DNA of 64,000 nt, from positions 558,001-622,000 of the forward strand of contig NZ_JAFBCS010000001.1 in assembly GCF_016907845.1 (NCBI RefSeq), in the 5' to 3' direction. The stretch comes from Arcanobacterium pluranimalium (GTDB lineage Bacteria; Actinomycetota; Actinomycetes; Actinomycetales; Actinomycetaceae). Position numbers and translations under genes: made by a program. The notes under the pieces were generated by a model that was not told the origin of the DNA, made no database searches, and was given only the letters and a program-made list of their open reading frames with translations. The stretch's first letter is position 1. The number at the start of each line of letters is the position of its first letter. Of the stretch, positions 15,379-25,373 are shown piece by piece.

Positions 15379-17865
15379 ATGTCGGAGAGTAACATCAATA
15401 AGACTTCTTGGCGGACCGTCATAGCGATGGTTTTGCTCCCACTGATGGTGTTCGGAGTATTTCTTGGTCTCGCTACGTCGAAGTCTGCCCCGAAAGGCGC
15501 AATAGTAAATAATGATAAGTCAGCAATGGTAGCTGGCGAATCCATGAAACTTGGCGATGAGGTTGCCAAGGGTATGATCGACGATCCCAATATTGCATGG
15601 GAAGTTGTGGACGCCGATACAGCTGAACGCGGCCTTAAAGACGGCACTTATGCTGCGTCGGTCACGATTCCTAAAGATTTCACTGCCAATGCCAGCTCGT
15701 TTACCAGCAACAAAGCGAATCAGGTGCACAATGCAAAGCTTATGATCGACGTCAGCGAAAACACGACGTTGGCCGACGGCCTGATCGCGCAAATAGTCAA
15801 TAGTGTTGCAACTGATTCGGTAAATGAAGCGCTGACCACGGGTTATGTGGATGGTGTGATGGACGGATTCAACCAAGTTGGCGATTCTTTTGTGCAGATT
15901 GTGGACGGCGCGCGCCAAATCGAGTTGGGGAGTGCCGAGCTTGCTGCGGGCGCGTATGAGGCCAGCAGTGGCGCTGGTGAGTTAGTTGATGGCATGCGGC
16001 AGCTTTCCGACGGCGGTCACGAGCTTTACTCTGGTACGAACGAGTTGTCGTTTGGTGCGAAGCAGCTTTCCGACGGCGCTGGGCAGCTTTCTGCTGGTAC
16101 CGGCGAATTATCTGCGGGTGCGAACGAACTTGGTGCAGGAGCATCGCAGGTCAATAGCGGTGCAAATGATCTCGCTGCAGGTGCCTCGAGTCTCGACGCC
16201 GGGGCGCAGCAAGTTGCAGGCGGTGCTGGTGAATTGGCAGCTGGAACGACTGAGCTCAAGGCGGGATCGGCTGGTCTTGCTGTTGGCGCTGCGCAGCTCG
16301 CATCCGGTATTCCTGATCTCTATGCGGGTGCGACGACGCTCAAGGATGGCATCGCGCAATATACCGCAGGTGTTTCTCAAGCACAGCCGGGTGCAGATCA
16401 GCTTGCAGCGGGATTATCACAGCTGTCTAGCACCATGACTGTATTGGCAGATCCCAAAACTGATCCTGCTACTGCACCGATGAGCGATTTTGTGGCAGGG
16501 TTCCAGGCTTCTGGAATCGATCAACAAGTAGCTGCGGTGTGTACACAGCTCGGAAACCCAGCAGGTTGTGAGCAGGCAGTGATGCAAATCGCTACTGGGT
16601 CATTTGTGGGCGGCGTGCAGGCGGTGGCGGGAGCCACGGCGCCTGATATTCAAAAAATGAGTTCTGGGATGACGCAATTGCAGGCTGGCTTGCAGCAGCT
16701 CGTTGCAAATAATGACGCATTGAATACCGGAGCTACGCAGCTTGAACAAGGCGTCGTGCAAGTGCAGGGGTATGCGAATGAGCTTGCTGCGGGCGCTGGT
16801 CAGCTCGACGCGGGCGTGCAGCAAGTGGATGCGGGTGCTCAGTCCTTAGCTGCCGGAGCTAGTGAATTGGCTGGTGGTACTGCACAGGTGAGTTCCGGAG
16901 CTGTTGAGCTGGCTGCGGGCACATCGCAACTAGCGGGCGGTGCTGGCCAGTTGCTATCGGGAGTATCGCAGCTCAATTCTGGTGCGCAGGAGGTTACAGC
17001 AGGTGCTAGTGAGCTAGCAACTGGAGCGCGGCAGCTGAACGCGGGTGCTGGCGAATTGAGCGCTGGAATCGACGAGGCTCGTTCCGGTGCAGGTGAACTG
17101 AACGATGGATTGAAGCAGATCAACGACGGCACTGTTCAGCTAAATGAGGGGTCAAAGACTTTCACATCGGAGCTTGTTAAAGGTCAAGGAGATTTGCCTA
17201 AATTCACGAAGAGTGATCGGGCAGTGCTCTCTAAAGCAGCTGCTGTTCCGGTTGTGAAGATGGACGTCGTGCAACCAGGAACCTTTGCCATGATTGGCAT
17301 TTTGATTGCAGGCCTCATCTGGGGTATTGCATTCTTGGCGTTTGCCGGGCGATCTGTTGCTGGTGCTGGGGCTGCTGCGAGTGCGGGTGCCGAAACTGGC
17401 GCTGGAACTACATCGGGCGGTTCTTGGGCGGCCGGCCTTAGCAGGTTTGGAGCAGTATCAGTGCTGATGGGAGCAGTGCTAGGTGGTATCGGAGCATTTG
17501 CTGCCGAGGCCGGTGGCGCAACTGTCGTGTGGCTGATTCTCCTTGGGGCCATGCTTGGAGCGAGCTTCTTGTTCATTATGCATGCGCTGGTAGGGTGGCT
17601 TGGAAATATTGGTCGGGCAATTGCATTTGGCCTGCTTGCCCTCACGCTGGTTATTGGAATCACCGAGGGCACGTCGCCGTGGCTGCGAGCACTCGGGAAG
17701 ATTTCCCCATTAGAGAATGGATCTGACCTGATCCGCGCTGTTCTCTCCGGCGGCTCTATTGGTGGATTGGCACTCGGCGCAGCCGTATTCTTGCTGATTG
17801 GCTTGGGTGGATCATTTGCTCTCTCCTGGAAAGGAAAGGCACTTGCTTCTCCAGCAACTGCATAA
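15379..17865 (+). CDS. YhgE/Pip-like membrane protein with XXXLXXG heptad repeats
   Basis: An 828-residue protein. An N-terminal transmembrane segment (about 15-34) is followed by an extracytoplasmic N-domain with the family FTANASSF-like region. A very long run of X-X-X-Leu-X-X-Gly heptads (TIGR03057 type; e.g. GAGQLSAGTGELSAG) covers about 185-360 and 460-600, interrupted by a roughly 90-residue insert. Five or six C-terminal helices (about 640-820) follow, the ABC-2-permease-like part. The frame opens at 15268 but ATG 15379 has GAGAGG 7 nt upstream. Family members are phage-infection (Pip) and type VII-associated (YhgE/EsaA-like) proteins; no ESX genes are nearby, so the function is open. 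The Gly-rich heptads have many near-identical DNA repeats and could vary in number. Confidence 0.85.
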   Translation: MSESNINKTSWRTVIAMVLLPLMVFGVFLGLATSKSAPKGAIVNNDKSAMVAGESMKLGDEVAKGMIDDPNIAWEVVDADTAERGLKDGTYAASVTIPKDFTANASSFTSNKANQVHNAKLMIDVSENTTLADGLIAQIVNSVATDSVNEALTTGYVDGVMDGFNQVGDSFVQIVDGARQIELGSAELAAGAYEASSGAGELVDGMRQLSDGGHELYSGTNELSFGAKQLSDGAGQLSAGTGELSAGANELGAGASQVNSGANDLAAGASSLDAGAQQVAGGAGELAAGTTELKAGSAGLAVGAAQLASGIPDLYAGATTLKDGIAQYTAGVSQAQPGADQLAAGLSQLSSTMTVLADPKTDPATAPMSDFVAGFQASGIDQQVAAVCTQLGNPAGCEQAVMQIATGSFVGGVQAVAGATAPDIQKMSSGMTQLQAGLQQLVANNDALNTGATQLEQGVVQVQGYANELAAGAGQLDAGVQQVDAGAQSLAAGASELAGGTAQVSSGAVELAAGTSQLAGGAGQLLSGVSQLNSGAQEVTAGASELATGARQLNAGAGELSAGIDEARSGAGELNDGLKQINDGTVQLNEGSKTFTSELVKGQGDLPKFTKSDRAVLSKAAAVPVVKMDVVQPGTFAMIGILIAGLIWGIAFLAFAGRSVAGAGAAASAGAETGAGTTSGGSWAAGLSRFGAVSVLMGAVLGGIGAFAAEAGGATVVWLILLGAMLGASFLFIMHALVGWLGNIGRAIAFGLLALTLVIGITEGTSPWLRALGKISPLENGSDLIRAVLSGGSIGGLALGAAVFLLIGLGGSFALSWKGKALASPATA

Positions 17866-17888
17866 TATGCGTGCTTAGTGCACAGCCA

Positions 17889-17945
17889 GGGGGCGGTAGA
17901 GCATTTCACATGACTCTACCGCCCCCTTATGCAGCTATTTTTTCT
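17889..17945 (+). terminator. Rho-independent terminator after the heptad-repeat gene
   Basis: A 13-bp GC-rich stem (17889-17901 with 17914-17926) has a 12-nt loop, then TTATGCAGC and TTTTTTTC about 12 nt on. Confidence 0.8.
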
Positions 17946-18145
17946 TTGGCGTTTTCATTTGTGTCTTCGCTGGCGTATCTGTAGGCGCATCCGTTGATAT
18001 AGCACCTAAATATGAGAATCATTGGATTCGTCCCAAAATAAGAACTGATTTGGGAATAGTGCGCCAGAGCAAGGTAGGCTTCAAGCAATGTCATAAGACA
18101 TTCACAAAATGTTGTGTCACAAGTTATAACTCAAAGGGAGGAATT

Positions 18146-19567
18146 GTGGACGAACTCGCCAAGCAGATCGAACAAGTAGCCAATGCCATCACCGTTTATG
18201 GAACGATGTGGATTCTCATTGGAACGGGCTTGTTTCTCACTTGGCGTACTCGCGCAGTTCAAATCCGTCTTTTCTGGCATATGGTGAAGGTGGTACTCGG
18301 TTCTCGCGGCGGTTCGAAAGATGGAATTTCATCCTTCCAAGCTTTCACGATCTCCTTAGCTGCCCGCGTGGGAATTGGGAACGTCTTTGGCGTGGCGGCG
18401 GCTCTGCTGATGGGCGGCCCGGGCGCCGTCTTCTGGATGTGGATCGTCGCGCTGGTCGGTATGGCCACCGCGTTCTTTGAAGCTGTGCTCGCGCAGATTT
18501 TTAAGATCGACGCCGGAGACGGAACATTCCGTGGCGGTCCAGCGTACTACATGCGTTATGGCATGAACTCGAAAATCATGGGTGCGGTATTCGCGATAAT
18601 CACAGTGATTACCTGCGGTGTTGTGATTACTTCGGTGCAGTCTAACGCAATTGCATCGACGCTCTCGGCCACTGCTAGTACGAGCGCTCCGGTCACTGCC
18701 TTGATCCTCTTTGTCCTGGGAGCACCGATCATTTTTGGTGGTATTCGCTCGGTTGCTCGGGTGAGTGAAATCATGGCGCCGGTGATGGCATTGGTCTATA
18801 TCGTGATGGTTTTCGCGATTGTGCTGATCAATATTAAGCAGTTCCCGCACATCATCGGTATGATCGTCAATTCGGCTTTTGCACCAGAACCGCTCGTTGG
18901 CGGGCTTGGCGGCGGAATTTTGGCCGCTGTTATCAACGGAACGAAGCGAGGCCTGTTCTCCAATGAGGCAGGTCAGGGAACCGCGCCAAACGCTGCAGCC
19001 ACCGCAACCGTGGCGCATCCGGTTTCACAAGGTCTGATTCAGTCGCTCGGAGTTTTTGTAGACACCGTTTTAGTGTGTACTGGCACCGCTTTTATTATCT
19101 TGGACGCAGGTCCAGAGGTCTGGTCTGCCGATGGCGTGAACCCGGCAAACCTCACCACTTTAGCGGTTGCGCATCAGCTTGGAAATTGGACGATCATTCC
19201 GATGGCGGTCATGATTTTTGTGCTGGCATTTTCTTCGATTATCGGCGCCTACGTGTACTCAGAAGTGAATATGTACTTTGTAACGAATTCCAAGGTGGGC
19301 ATGTGGATTGTGCGGATAGCCTCGGTGTCGTCAATCGTCGTAGGCGCTCTCATGAGCCTAAATATCGTGTGGGCCACGGTAGATATTGCAATGGCGATCA
19401 TGACGATCACTAATTTGGTGGCACTGATTATGCTGTCAAAGTGGGGAATTGCTGCATTGCGTGACTATGAGAAGCAGCGCAAAGCGGGAGTCGTTGAGCC
19501 GCATTTTGTTGCAGCAAACTGTGAGGACTTGCCTCCAATGCCTGCTGAACACGTGTGGAAAGACTGA
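18146..19567 (+). CDS. Sodium:alanine symporter family protein (AGCS)
   Basis: A 473-residue transporter of the alanine/glycine:cation symporter family, which imports alanine or glycine with Na+. About eleven helices are visible, and the family signature GLFSNEAGQGTAPNAAA lies near residue 280. The frame is open from 18050, but GTG 18146 follows a strong GGGAGG, so I take it as the start. It is a single-gene unit between two hairpin terminators. Confidence 0.92.
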   Translation: MDELAKQIEQVANAITVYGTMWILIGTGLFLTWRTRAVQIRLFWHMVKVVLGSRGGSKDGISSFQAFTISLAARVGIGNVFGVAAALLMGGPGAVFWMWIVALVGMATAFFEAVLAQIFKIDAGDGTFRGGPAYYMRYGMNSKIMGAVFAIITVITCGVVITSVQSNAIASTLSATASTSAPVTALILFVLGAPIIFGGIRSVARVSEIMAPVMALVYIVMVFAIVLINIKQFPHIIGMIVNSAFAPEPLVGGLGGGILAAVINGTKRGLFSNEAGQGTAPNAAATATVAHPVSQGLIQSLGVFVDTVLVCTGTAFIILDAGPEVWSADGVNPANLTTLAVAHQLGNWTIIPMAVMIFVLAFSSIIGAYVYSEVNMYFVTNSKVGMWIVRIASVSSIVVGALMSLNIVWATVDIAMAIMTITNLVALIMLSKWGIAALRDYEKQRKAGVVEPHFVAANCEDLPPMPAEHVWKD

Positions 19568-19574
19568 GAATTTG

Positions 19575-19618
19575 TGTGTGTTGAGTCGGTGTGAGCCGAC
19601 TCAACACACAGTTTCTCT
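19575..19618 (+). terminator. Terminator between convergent AGCS and ung genes
   Basis: A perfect 15-bp stem (19575-19589 with 19596-19610) and 6-nt loop, followed by GTTTCTCTGTTTC. Its position between convergent genes suggests it serves both. Confidence 0.85.
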
Positions 19619-19652
19619 GTTTCTCTACGCAGTCTCTCGATACAGATAAATC

Positions 19653-20327
19653 CTAAACTGCCCAGTTGACTGGTTCGGCACCTTGGGCGATGAGCAGTTC
19701 GTTTGCTCTTGAAAATGGTCGGGATCCAAAGAACCCACGCGAAGCTGATAGTGGTGATGGGTGTGCCGACTCAATAGTTGGAGTATTTCCCAACAGTGGT
19801 TTGAGTTCTTGCGCTTGCCGTCCCCATAGGATCGCTACAAGCGGTTTATTGCGTGCAACGAGCTGCTTGATGGCGTGGTCGGTGATTGCTTCCCAGCCTT
19901 TCGCACGGTGCGACGCCGGTTTGCCAGGTTCTACAGTAAGTGCCCTGTTCAAAAGCATGACGCCGTTCTCGCACCAAGCGCTGAGGTCGCCGTGTTGCGC
20001 AGGGGTGACGCCGACGTCGTCGTGAAGCTCCCGATAGATATTGGAAAGTGAGCGCGGGAGCGGACGCACGTTGGGGTGAACGGAAAAAGACAGTCCCATG
20101 GGATGCCCAGGCGTCGGATAAGGATCTTGACCCACAATGAGAACTTTCACATTCTGCAATGGATAGGTGAAAGCCCGAAATACGCTGTTTCCATGAGGTA
20201 GATAGCCGCGTCCAGCTTGGATTTCGGCGCGCAAAAAATCGCCCATAGCGCGTATTTCGCGCTCTACAGGAGCCATCGCCTGTGCCCAGTCTGGCGCCAT
20301 TAACTCGTTGAGAGGAAGTGTGCTCAT
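19653..20327 (-). CDS. ung: Uracil-DNA glycosylase
   Basis: A 224-residue family 1 UDG. It removes uracil from DNA as the first step of base-excision repair. The water-activating motif GQDPYP (Asp68), the uracil-pocket SFSVHP and the Leu-loop [11 protein letters not shown] (His189) are all present, and the length is normal. It is divergent from the DUF3263 gene with 62 nt between starts, so the two promoters share that gap. No clear ribosome site precedes the ATG. Confidence 0.96.
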   Translation of the reverse strand: MSTLPLNELMAPDWAQAMAPVEREIRAMGDFLRAEIQAGRGYLPHGNSVFRAFTYPLQNVKVLIVGQDPYPTPGHPMGLSFSVHPNVRPLPRSLSNIYRELHDDVGVTPAQHGDLSAWCENGVMLLNRALTVEPGKPASHRAKGWEAITDHAIKQLVARNKPLVAILWGRQAQELKPLLGNTPTIESAHPSPLSASRGFFGSRPFSRANELLIAQGAEPVNWAV

Positions 20328-20389
20328 AGTACAAGACTAACGCCACATCGACTCAGGCATATAGAGGGTTAAGGCGTTAGGCTGTACAC

Positions 20390-20869
20390 ATGCGAGAGAT
20401 ACCGGAGAAGAATGTAGACGCCGCCGCTGTTCTAGACGACGACGTTGTGGCAGTTTCGGATGACGCTACGGTTGCTGACGACGTCGTCCGTGGTGACGCC
20501 GTCTCCGACGACGCTGCTCGTGACGACGCGCGCCTGCAACTTTATCGAGACGTCTTGCGGATCGAAAAAGGCTGGTGGACCATCGCTCGAACCCGCGAGG
20601 ATGCGATTAATACCGTTTTGGGTATTAGTCCGATGCGGTATTACCTGCTGTTGTCGCAGTTGCTCGATAATAGAAAGTTTTGGGAACTGGATCCGGTGCT
20701 TGTGGATCGTTTGCGCAGCTTGAGGGATCGTCGTCTGGAGGAACGTGGAATGCTTGCGCAGCGCCAGAACAGCGAGGAGGAATCGAAGCTGGGCGCGAGT
20801 GAGTTAAGGCGCGATATACGCGAAACGCAAATCGATGCTGATGATTTCTTGACTGAGGGGGTAGACTGA
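20390..20869 (+). CDS. DUF3263 domain protein
   Basis: A 159-residue actinobacterial protein of unknown function. The DUF3263 domain (about 50-115) has the family pattern EKGWWTIARTREDAI followed by SPMRYYLLLSQLLD. The N-terminal 45 residues are Asp/Val/Ala-rich low complexity built from repeated GACGAC and GACGCC words; the C-terminus is charged. The domain resembles a helix-turn-helix, but DNA binding is unproven. It is followed after 4 nt by the LytR_C gene, whose ribosome site lies inside this gene, so the pair is an operon. The pairing is also known in mycobacteria upstream of groEL2. Confidence 0.85.
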   Translation: MREIPEKNVDAAAVLDDDVVAVSDDATVADDVVRGDAVSDDAARDDARLQLYRDVLRIEKGWWTIARTREDAINTVLGISPMRYYLLLSQLLDNRKFWELDPVLVDRLRSLRDRRLEERGMLAQRQNSEEESKLGASELRRDIRETQIDADDFLTEGVD

Positions 20870-20873
20870 CCTC

Positions 20874-21527
20874 GTGGCTGAAAATTATCCAGAAGATGAA
20901 TTTGACCGTTTAGCTCAAGAGCGTCAGACGCATGGTGCGCATCGTGTGCCGCGAAATAATCGCGGTTGGTGGATTGCGCTAGTTGCGGTGCTGGTGTTTG
21001 CGCCTTTGATCGGCATTGGTGCCGGTCAGTTGTATGCCTCGACGCGTTCGAGCAGCTCGGAGACGTCGTCTGAGACTACGTCTGCGGATAGCAGCGCAGC
21101 AAAATCCGATTCGACTAAGTCTGACTCTGGAACAGACGCGCAGAAAGACGCCACAAAATCTCAAGATTCGGGTGCAAATACTGATGGAAGTTCGGCTAAT
21201 GCACCAGCTCAGCAGGCTGCTCCAGTGGCTCCGGCTGCTCCGGCAACGCCACAGCCTAATTTAACTGCGAAGATCCAAGTGCTCAACGGTAAGGGCGTGA
21301 AGGGATACGCGGCTGAGCAGGCAAAAATTCTCACGAACGGCGGATATTCTTCAGTTGGTGCGGACAACTACACCAAGTCAGCTCCGCGCGCAGCCACAGT
21401 GTATTTTGCAGATGATGTGCTTGAGGTGACTGCTAAAGACGTGGCGTCGAAGCTTGGAATTTCGCAGGTTTTCAAAGCTCCGGAGGCTGTTAAAGCTCCG
21501 AATCAGATCGTCGTCATCTTGCGATAG
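20874..21527 (+). CDS. LytR C-terminal domain membrane protein
   Basis: A 217-residue protein. The N-terminal 30 residues are cytoplasmic, a membrane helix covers about 32-52, a Ser/Thr/Asp/Ala/Pro-rich linker covers about 55-125, and a LytR_C domain (about 128-217) contains KIQVLNGKGVKGYA. Isolated LytR_C proteins sit outside the membrane; they are associated with LytR-CpsA-Psr wall-polymer ligases, but their activity is not settled. The GTG start has GAGGGGG 12 nt upstream within the DUF3263 gene. The linker probably crosses the wall. Confidence 0.85.
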   Translation: MAENYPEDEFDRLAQERQTHGAHRVPRNNRGWWIALVAVLVFAPLIGIGAGQLYASTRSSSSETSSETTSADSSAAKSDSTKSDSGTDAQKDATKSQDSGANTDGSSANAPAQQAAPVAPAAPATPQPNLTAKIQVLNGKGVKGYAAEQAKILTNGGYSSVGADNYTKSAPRAATVYFADDVLEVTAKDVASKLGISQVFKAPEAVKAPNQIVVILR

Positions 21528-21703
21528 ATTTATTTGTCAGGTTTGTTTATTCGTGCGCCTGGCGATGGCATTTGGTGTTGCGCTGCGAAGGTGCGTTGCC
21601 AAGGTCCGTTGCGCTGCGCTCTGGTGTTGTGCCGCATGAAAACTAATGGGAACTGCATGGGAATTTGCCTGTGGTGAACATGTCCACTTCTTGGGGTATC
21701 CAT

Positions 21704-21730
21704 CTTGCACTCGGTGAGTGAGAGTGCCAG
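21704..21730 (+). promoter_or_regulatory. CIRCE operator 1 of groEL
   Basis: CTTGCACTC-N9-GAGTGCCAG, a close match to the HrcA-binding consensus TTAGCACTC-N9-GAGTGCTAA. It lies about 146 nt before groEL. Confidence 0.88.
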
Positions 21731-21737
21731 AATCGTA

Positions 21738-21764
21738 TTAGCACTCGAATATTGAGAGTGACAG
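21738..21764 (+). promoter_or_regulatory. CIRCE operator 2 of groEL
   Basis: TTAGCACTC-N9-GAGTGACAG: a perfect left half, two mismatches in the right. Only 7 nt separate it from operator 1, so two HrcA dimers could bind side by side. Confidence 0.9.
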
Positions 21765-21870
21765 TTTCACAGCCGATGAGGTGCGCAAGCCAACGGGAAA
21801 TGAACGTTGGTGCGCGAATCGTCCGTCGCGGGCATTGGCTGAACAAAAACCCATTATTGGGAGGAATTAA

Positions 21871-23502
<1,632 letters not shown>

Positions 23503-23524
23503 TTCTGCGATTTCTTCATTGTGA

Positions 23525-23560
23525 GGGGCCGGCTGCTTGAGTAGCCGGCCCCTTGCTTAT
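23525..23560 (+). terminator. groEL terminator
   Basis: A 10-bp GC stem (23525-23534 with 23543-23552) and 8-nt loop, followed by TTGCTTATT. Confidence 0.85.
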
Positions 23561-23749
23561 TAACTCTTATTCGTCCTGCTTATACTCTGCTTTTACCATG
23601 GTTTTGCTCTAGTTTTGTCCTGGTTTTGCCTTAATTTTTCCCTGCTGAAACGGCTAAAGTTTGTTGCCGGGCTGCGTAAGCTATGCCATTTAGAAATTTC
23701 ACAGGGCTAAATCTTCGTGTTATGCGCAGAAATGTTCTAAGTTAGATAT

Positions 23750-24565
23750 GTGCATACGAATCTTTCACATAAAAGCGGTGCAGACGAACAGCTCTTGACG
23801 GGGCGGGCGCTCATTACCGGAGGTACTTCTGGAATGGGATTGGCTTTCGCCAAAGCACTTGCAAGCAAGGGTGTTGATATCGTCTTGGTGGCGCGAGATG
23901 CGGCTCGTCTTGAAAACACTGCTCAAGAACTTGCCCAATCTTTTGGCGTGAAAACCCAGACGATTGTTGCGGATTTAGCACAAGCCGAGGGTGTGGCCCG
24001 CGTGAAAGAGCGCCTTATGAGCGAGGTTGATCCAGTCAATATCCTCATTAATAATGCTGGCTCAGGTTTGTATTCCAAGCTGGCAAGCACGGATTATTCC
24101 GATATTTTGCGTGGCGCCCAAGTAATGGGACTGGCTCCGATGGAAATCGGTGGTGCCGCAGCCGCCACGATGAAAGAGCGCGGCAGCGGACTCATTCTCA
24201 CCACGGTGTCGGTATCTGCGCTAGTGCCGATGGGAGCGTATTCGGCAATAAAAGCCTTGGTTAAGACGTGGTCCGACTCTCTCGCAGTGGAATTGCAAGG
24301 CAGTGGCGTGCGAGTAGTGACGTTTATGCCGGGATGGGTGCACACCGAGTTTCACCAGCGTACGGGCGTGTCCAACAAGTCCTTGCCGAACTGGGTGTGG
24401 ATGGAGGCAGACGCCGTCGTGGAAGAAGCGCTCCAAGCTGCGGTTGCAGGAAAAACGACTGCAACGCCGTCGAAACGCTTCAAAGTAATTTCTTTTCTTG
24501 CGAAGCACGCTCCACAAGCAGCTGTTCGTAAAGCGGTGAAGAAGCTGAATAAGGGTCGGCGATGA
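23750..24565 (+). CDS. Short-chain dehydrogenase/reductase
   Basis: A 271-residue classical SDR oxidoreductase. It has the NAD(P)-binding TGGTSGMG (23-30), NNAG (101-104), a catalytic serine near 154-156 and YxxxK with Tyr164 and Lys168. The substrate is unknown; the immediate neighbour is an acyltransferase, so a lipid-related role is possible. The GTG start has no ribosome site and a shifted ATG begins 2 nt earlier, so the start is uncertain. It overlaps the downstream gene by 4 nt. Confidence 0.88.
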   Translation: MHTNLSHKSGADEQLLTGRALITGGTSGMGLAFAKALASKGVDIVLVARDAARLENTAQELAQSFGVKTQTIVADLAQAEGVARVKERLMSEVDPVNILINNAGSGLYSKLASTDYSDILRGAQVMGLAPMEIGGAAAATMKERGSGLILTTVSVSALVPMGAYSAIKALVKTWSDSLAVELQGSGVRVVTFMPGWVHTEFHQRTGVSNKSLPNWVWMEADAVVEEALQAAVAGKTTATPSKRFKVISFLAKHAPQAAVRKAVKKLNKGRR

Positions 24566-25281
24566 CTGAATCTAACCTGCATCCGCTGGACGATTATCAT
24601 GACGACGGAAAGCGGAAAATGCGCAATTTTGTGCGCAAAGCTGTGACTCGCCCGGTGGTGAAAGCATTCGTGAAGCCTCGTGTGGAGGGCTTCGATCATG
24701 TCGAGAATCTGTCTGGCGCCTATATCGTGGTGGGCAATCATTCATCGCACCTCGATGCGCCGATGGTTTTTTCGCTCTTGCCAAAACATATGACCGAGAA
24801 TTTGGCTACGGGTGCTGCAGCCGATTATTTCTATCGACGACGGATGATCTCTAAACTCACGTCGCTGTTCTTTAATACGTATCCGATTGAACGCAAAGGC
24901 AAAGTCAGTGGTCCGCACACTGGCGCAGCAGCTGGAATGACGGGCAGATTGCTGCGAGACGGCATCCCGATTTTAATATTCCCCGAGGGTACGCGCGCTC
25001 GTGATGGCCAACTGGGGGAGTTCAAGCCTGGAGCAGCTGCGCTGTCGATCAAGACGGATGTGCCTATCGTTCCCTTGGCGCTTGAAGGCGGCCACGAGGC
25101 AATGCCGGTTGGCAATGTGCTGCCGCATCTTGGGCATCCTGATGTGGCTTTGTATATTGGTGAACCAATGAAAGCAAAGCCGCAGGAGAGTGCACAAGAT
25201 TTTATCGCGCGAGTACGCAGCTATATTGCGGCTATGCTCGAGCAACACACTGCTTATCCAGAATTTTCCGACGAGGTTTGA
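24562..25281 (+). CDS. plsC: 1-acyl-sn-glycerol-3-phosphate acyltransferase (PlsC family)
   Basis: A 239-residue lysophosphatidic-acid acyltransferase of phospholipid synthesis. The catalytic HX4D motif is NHSSHLD (His60, Asp65) and the substrate-binding motif is FPEGTR (about 138-143), followed by PGAAALS and a VPIVPLAL strand. It starts in an ATGA overlap with the SDR gene, so the two are translated together. Exact acyl and acceptor specificity cannot be read, and several actinobacterial paralogues exist. Confidence 0.9.
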   Translation: MTESNLHPLDDYHDDGKRKMRNFVRKAVTRPVVKAFVKPRVEGFDHVENLSGAYIVVGNHSSHLDAPMVFSLLPKHMTENLATGAAADYFYRRRMISKLTSLFFNTYPIERKGKVSGPHTGAAAGMTGRLLRDGIPILIFPEGTRARDGQLGEFKPGAAALSIKTDVPIVPLALEGGHEAMPVGNVLPHLGHPDVALYIGEPMKAKPQESAQDFIARVRSYIAAMLEQHTAYPEFSDEV

Positions 25282-25373
25282 GCGCAGTATTTGGCTAGTC
25301 AGCTCATGCTTGGGTAGTGAATTCTTACGTGGCTCGTCAGCTCGTGTTGGGAAGATAGCTCGGATGTAACTAA

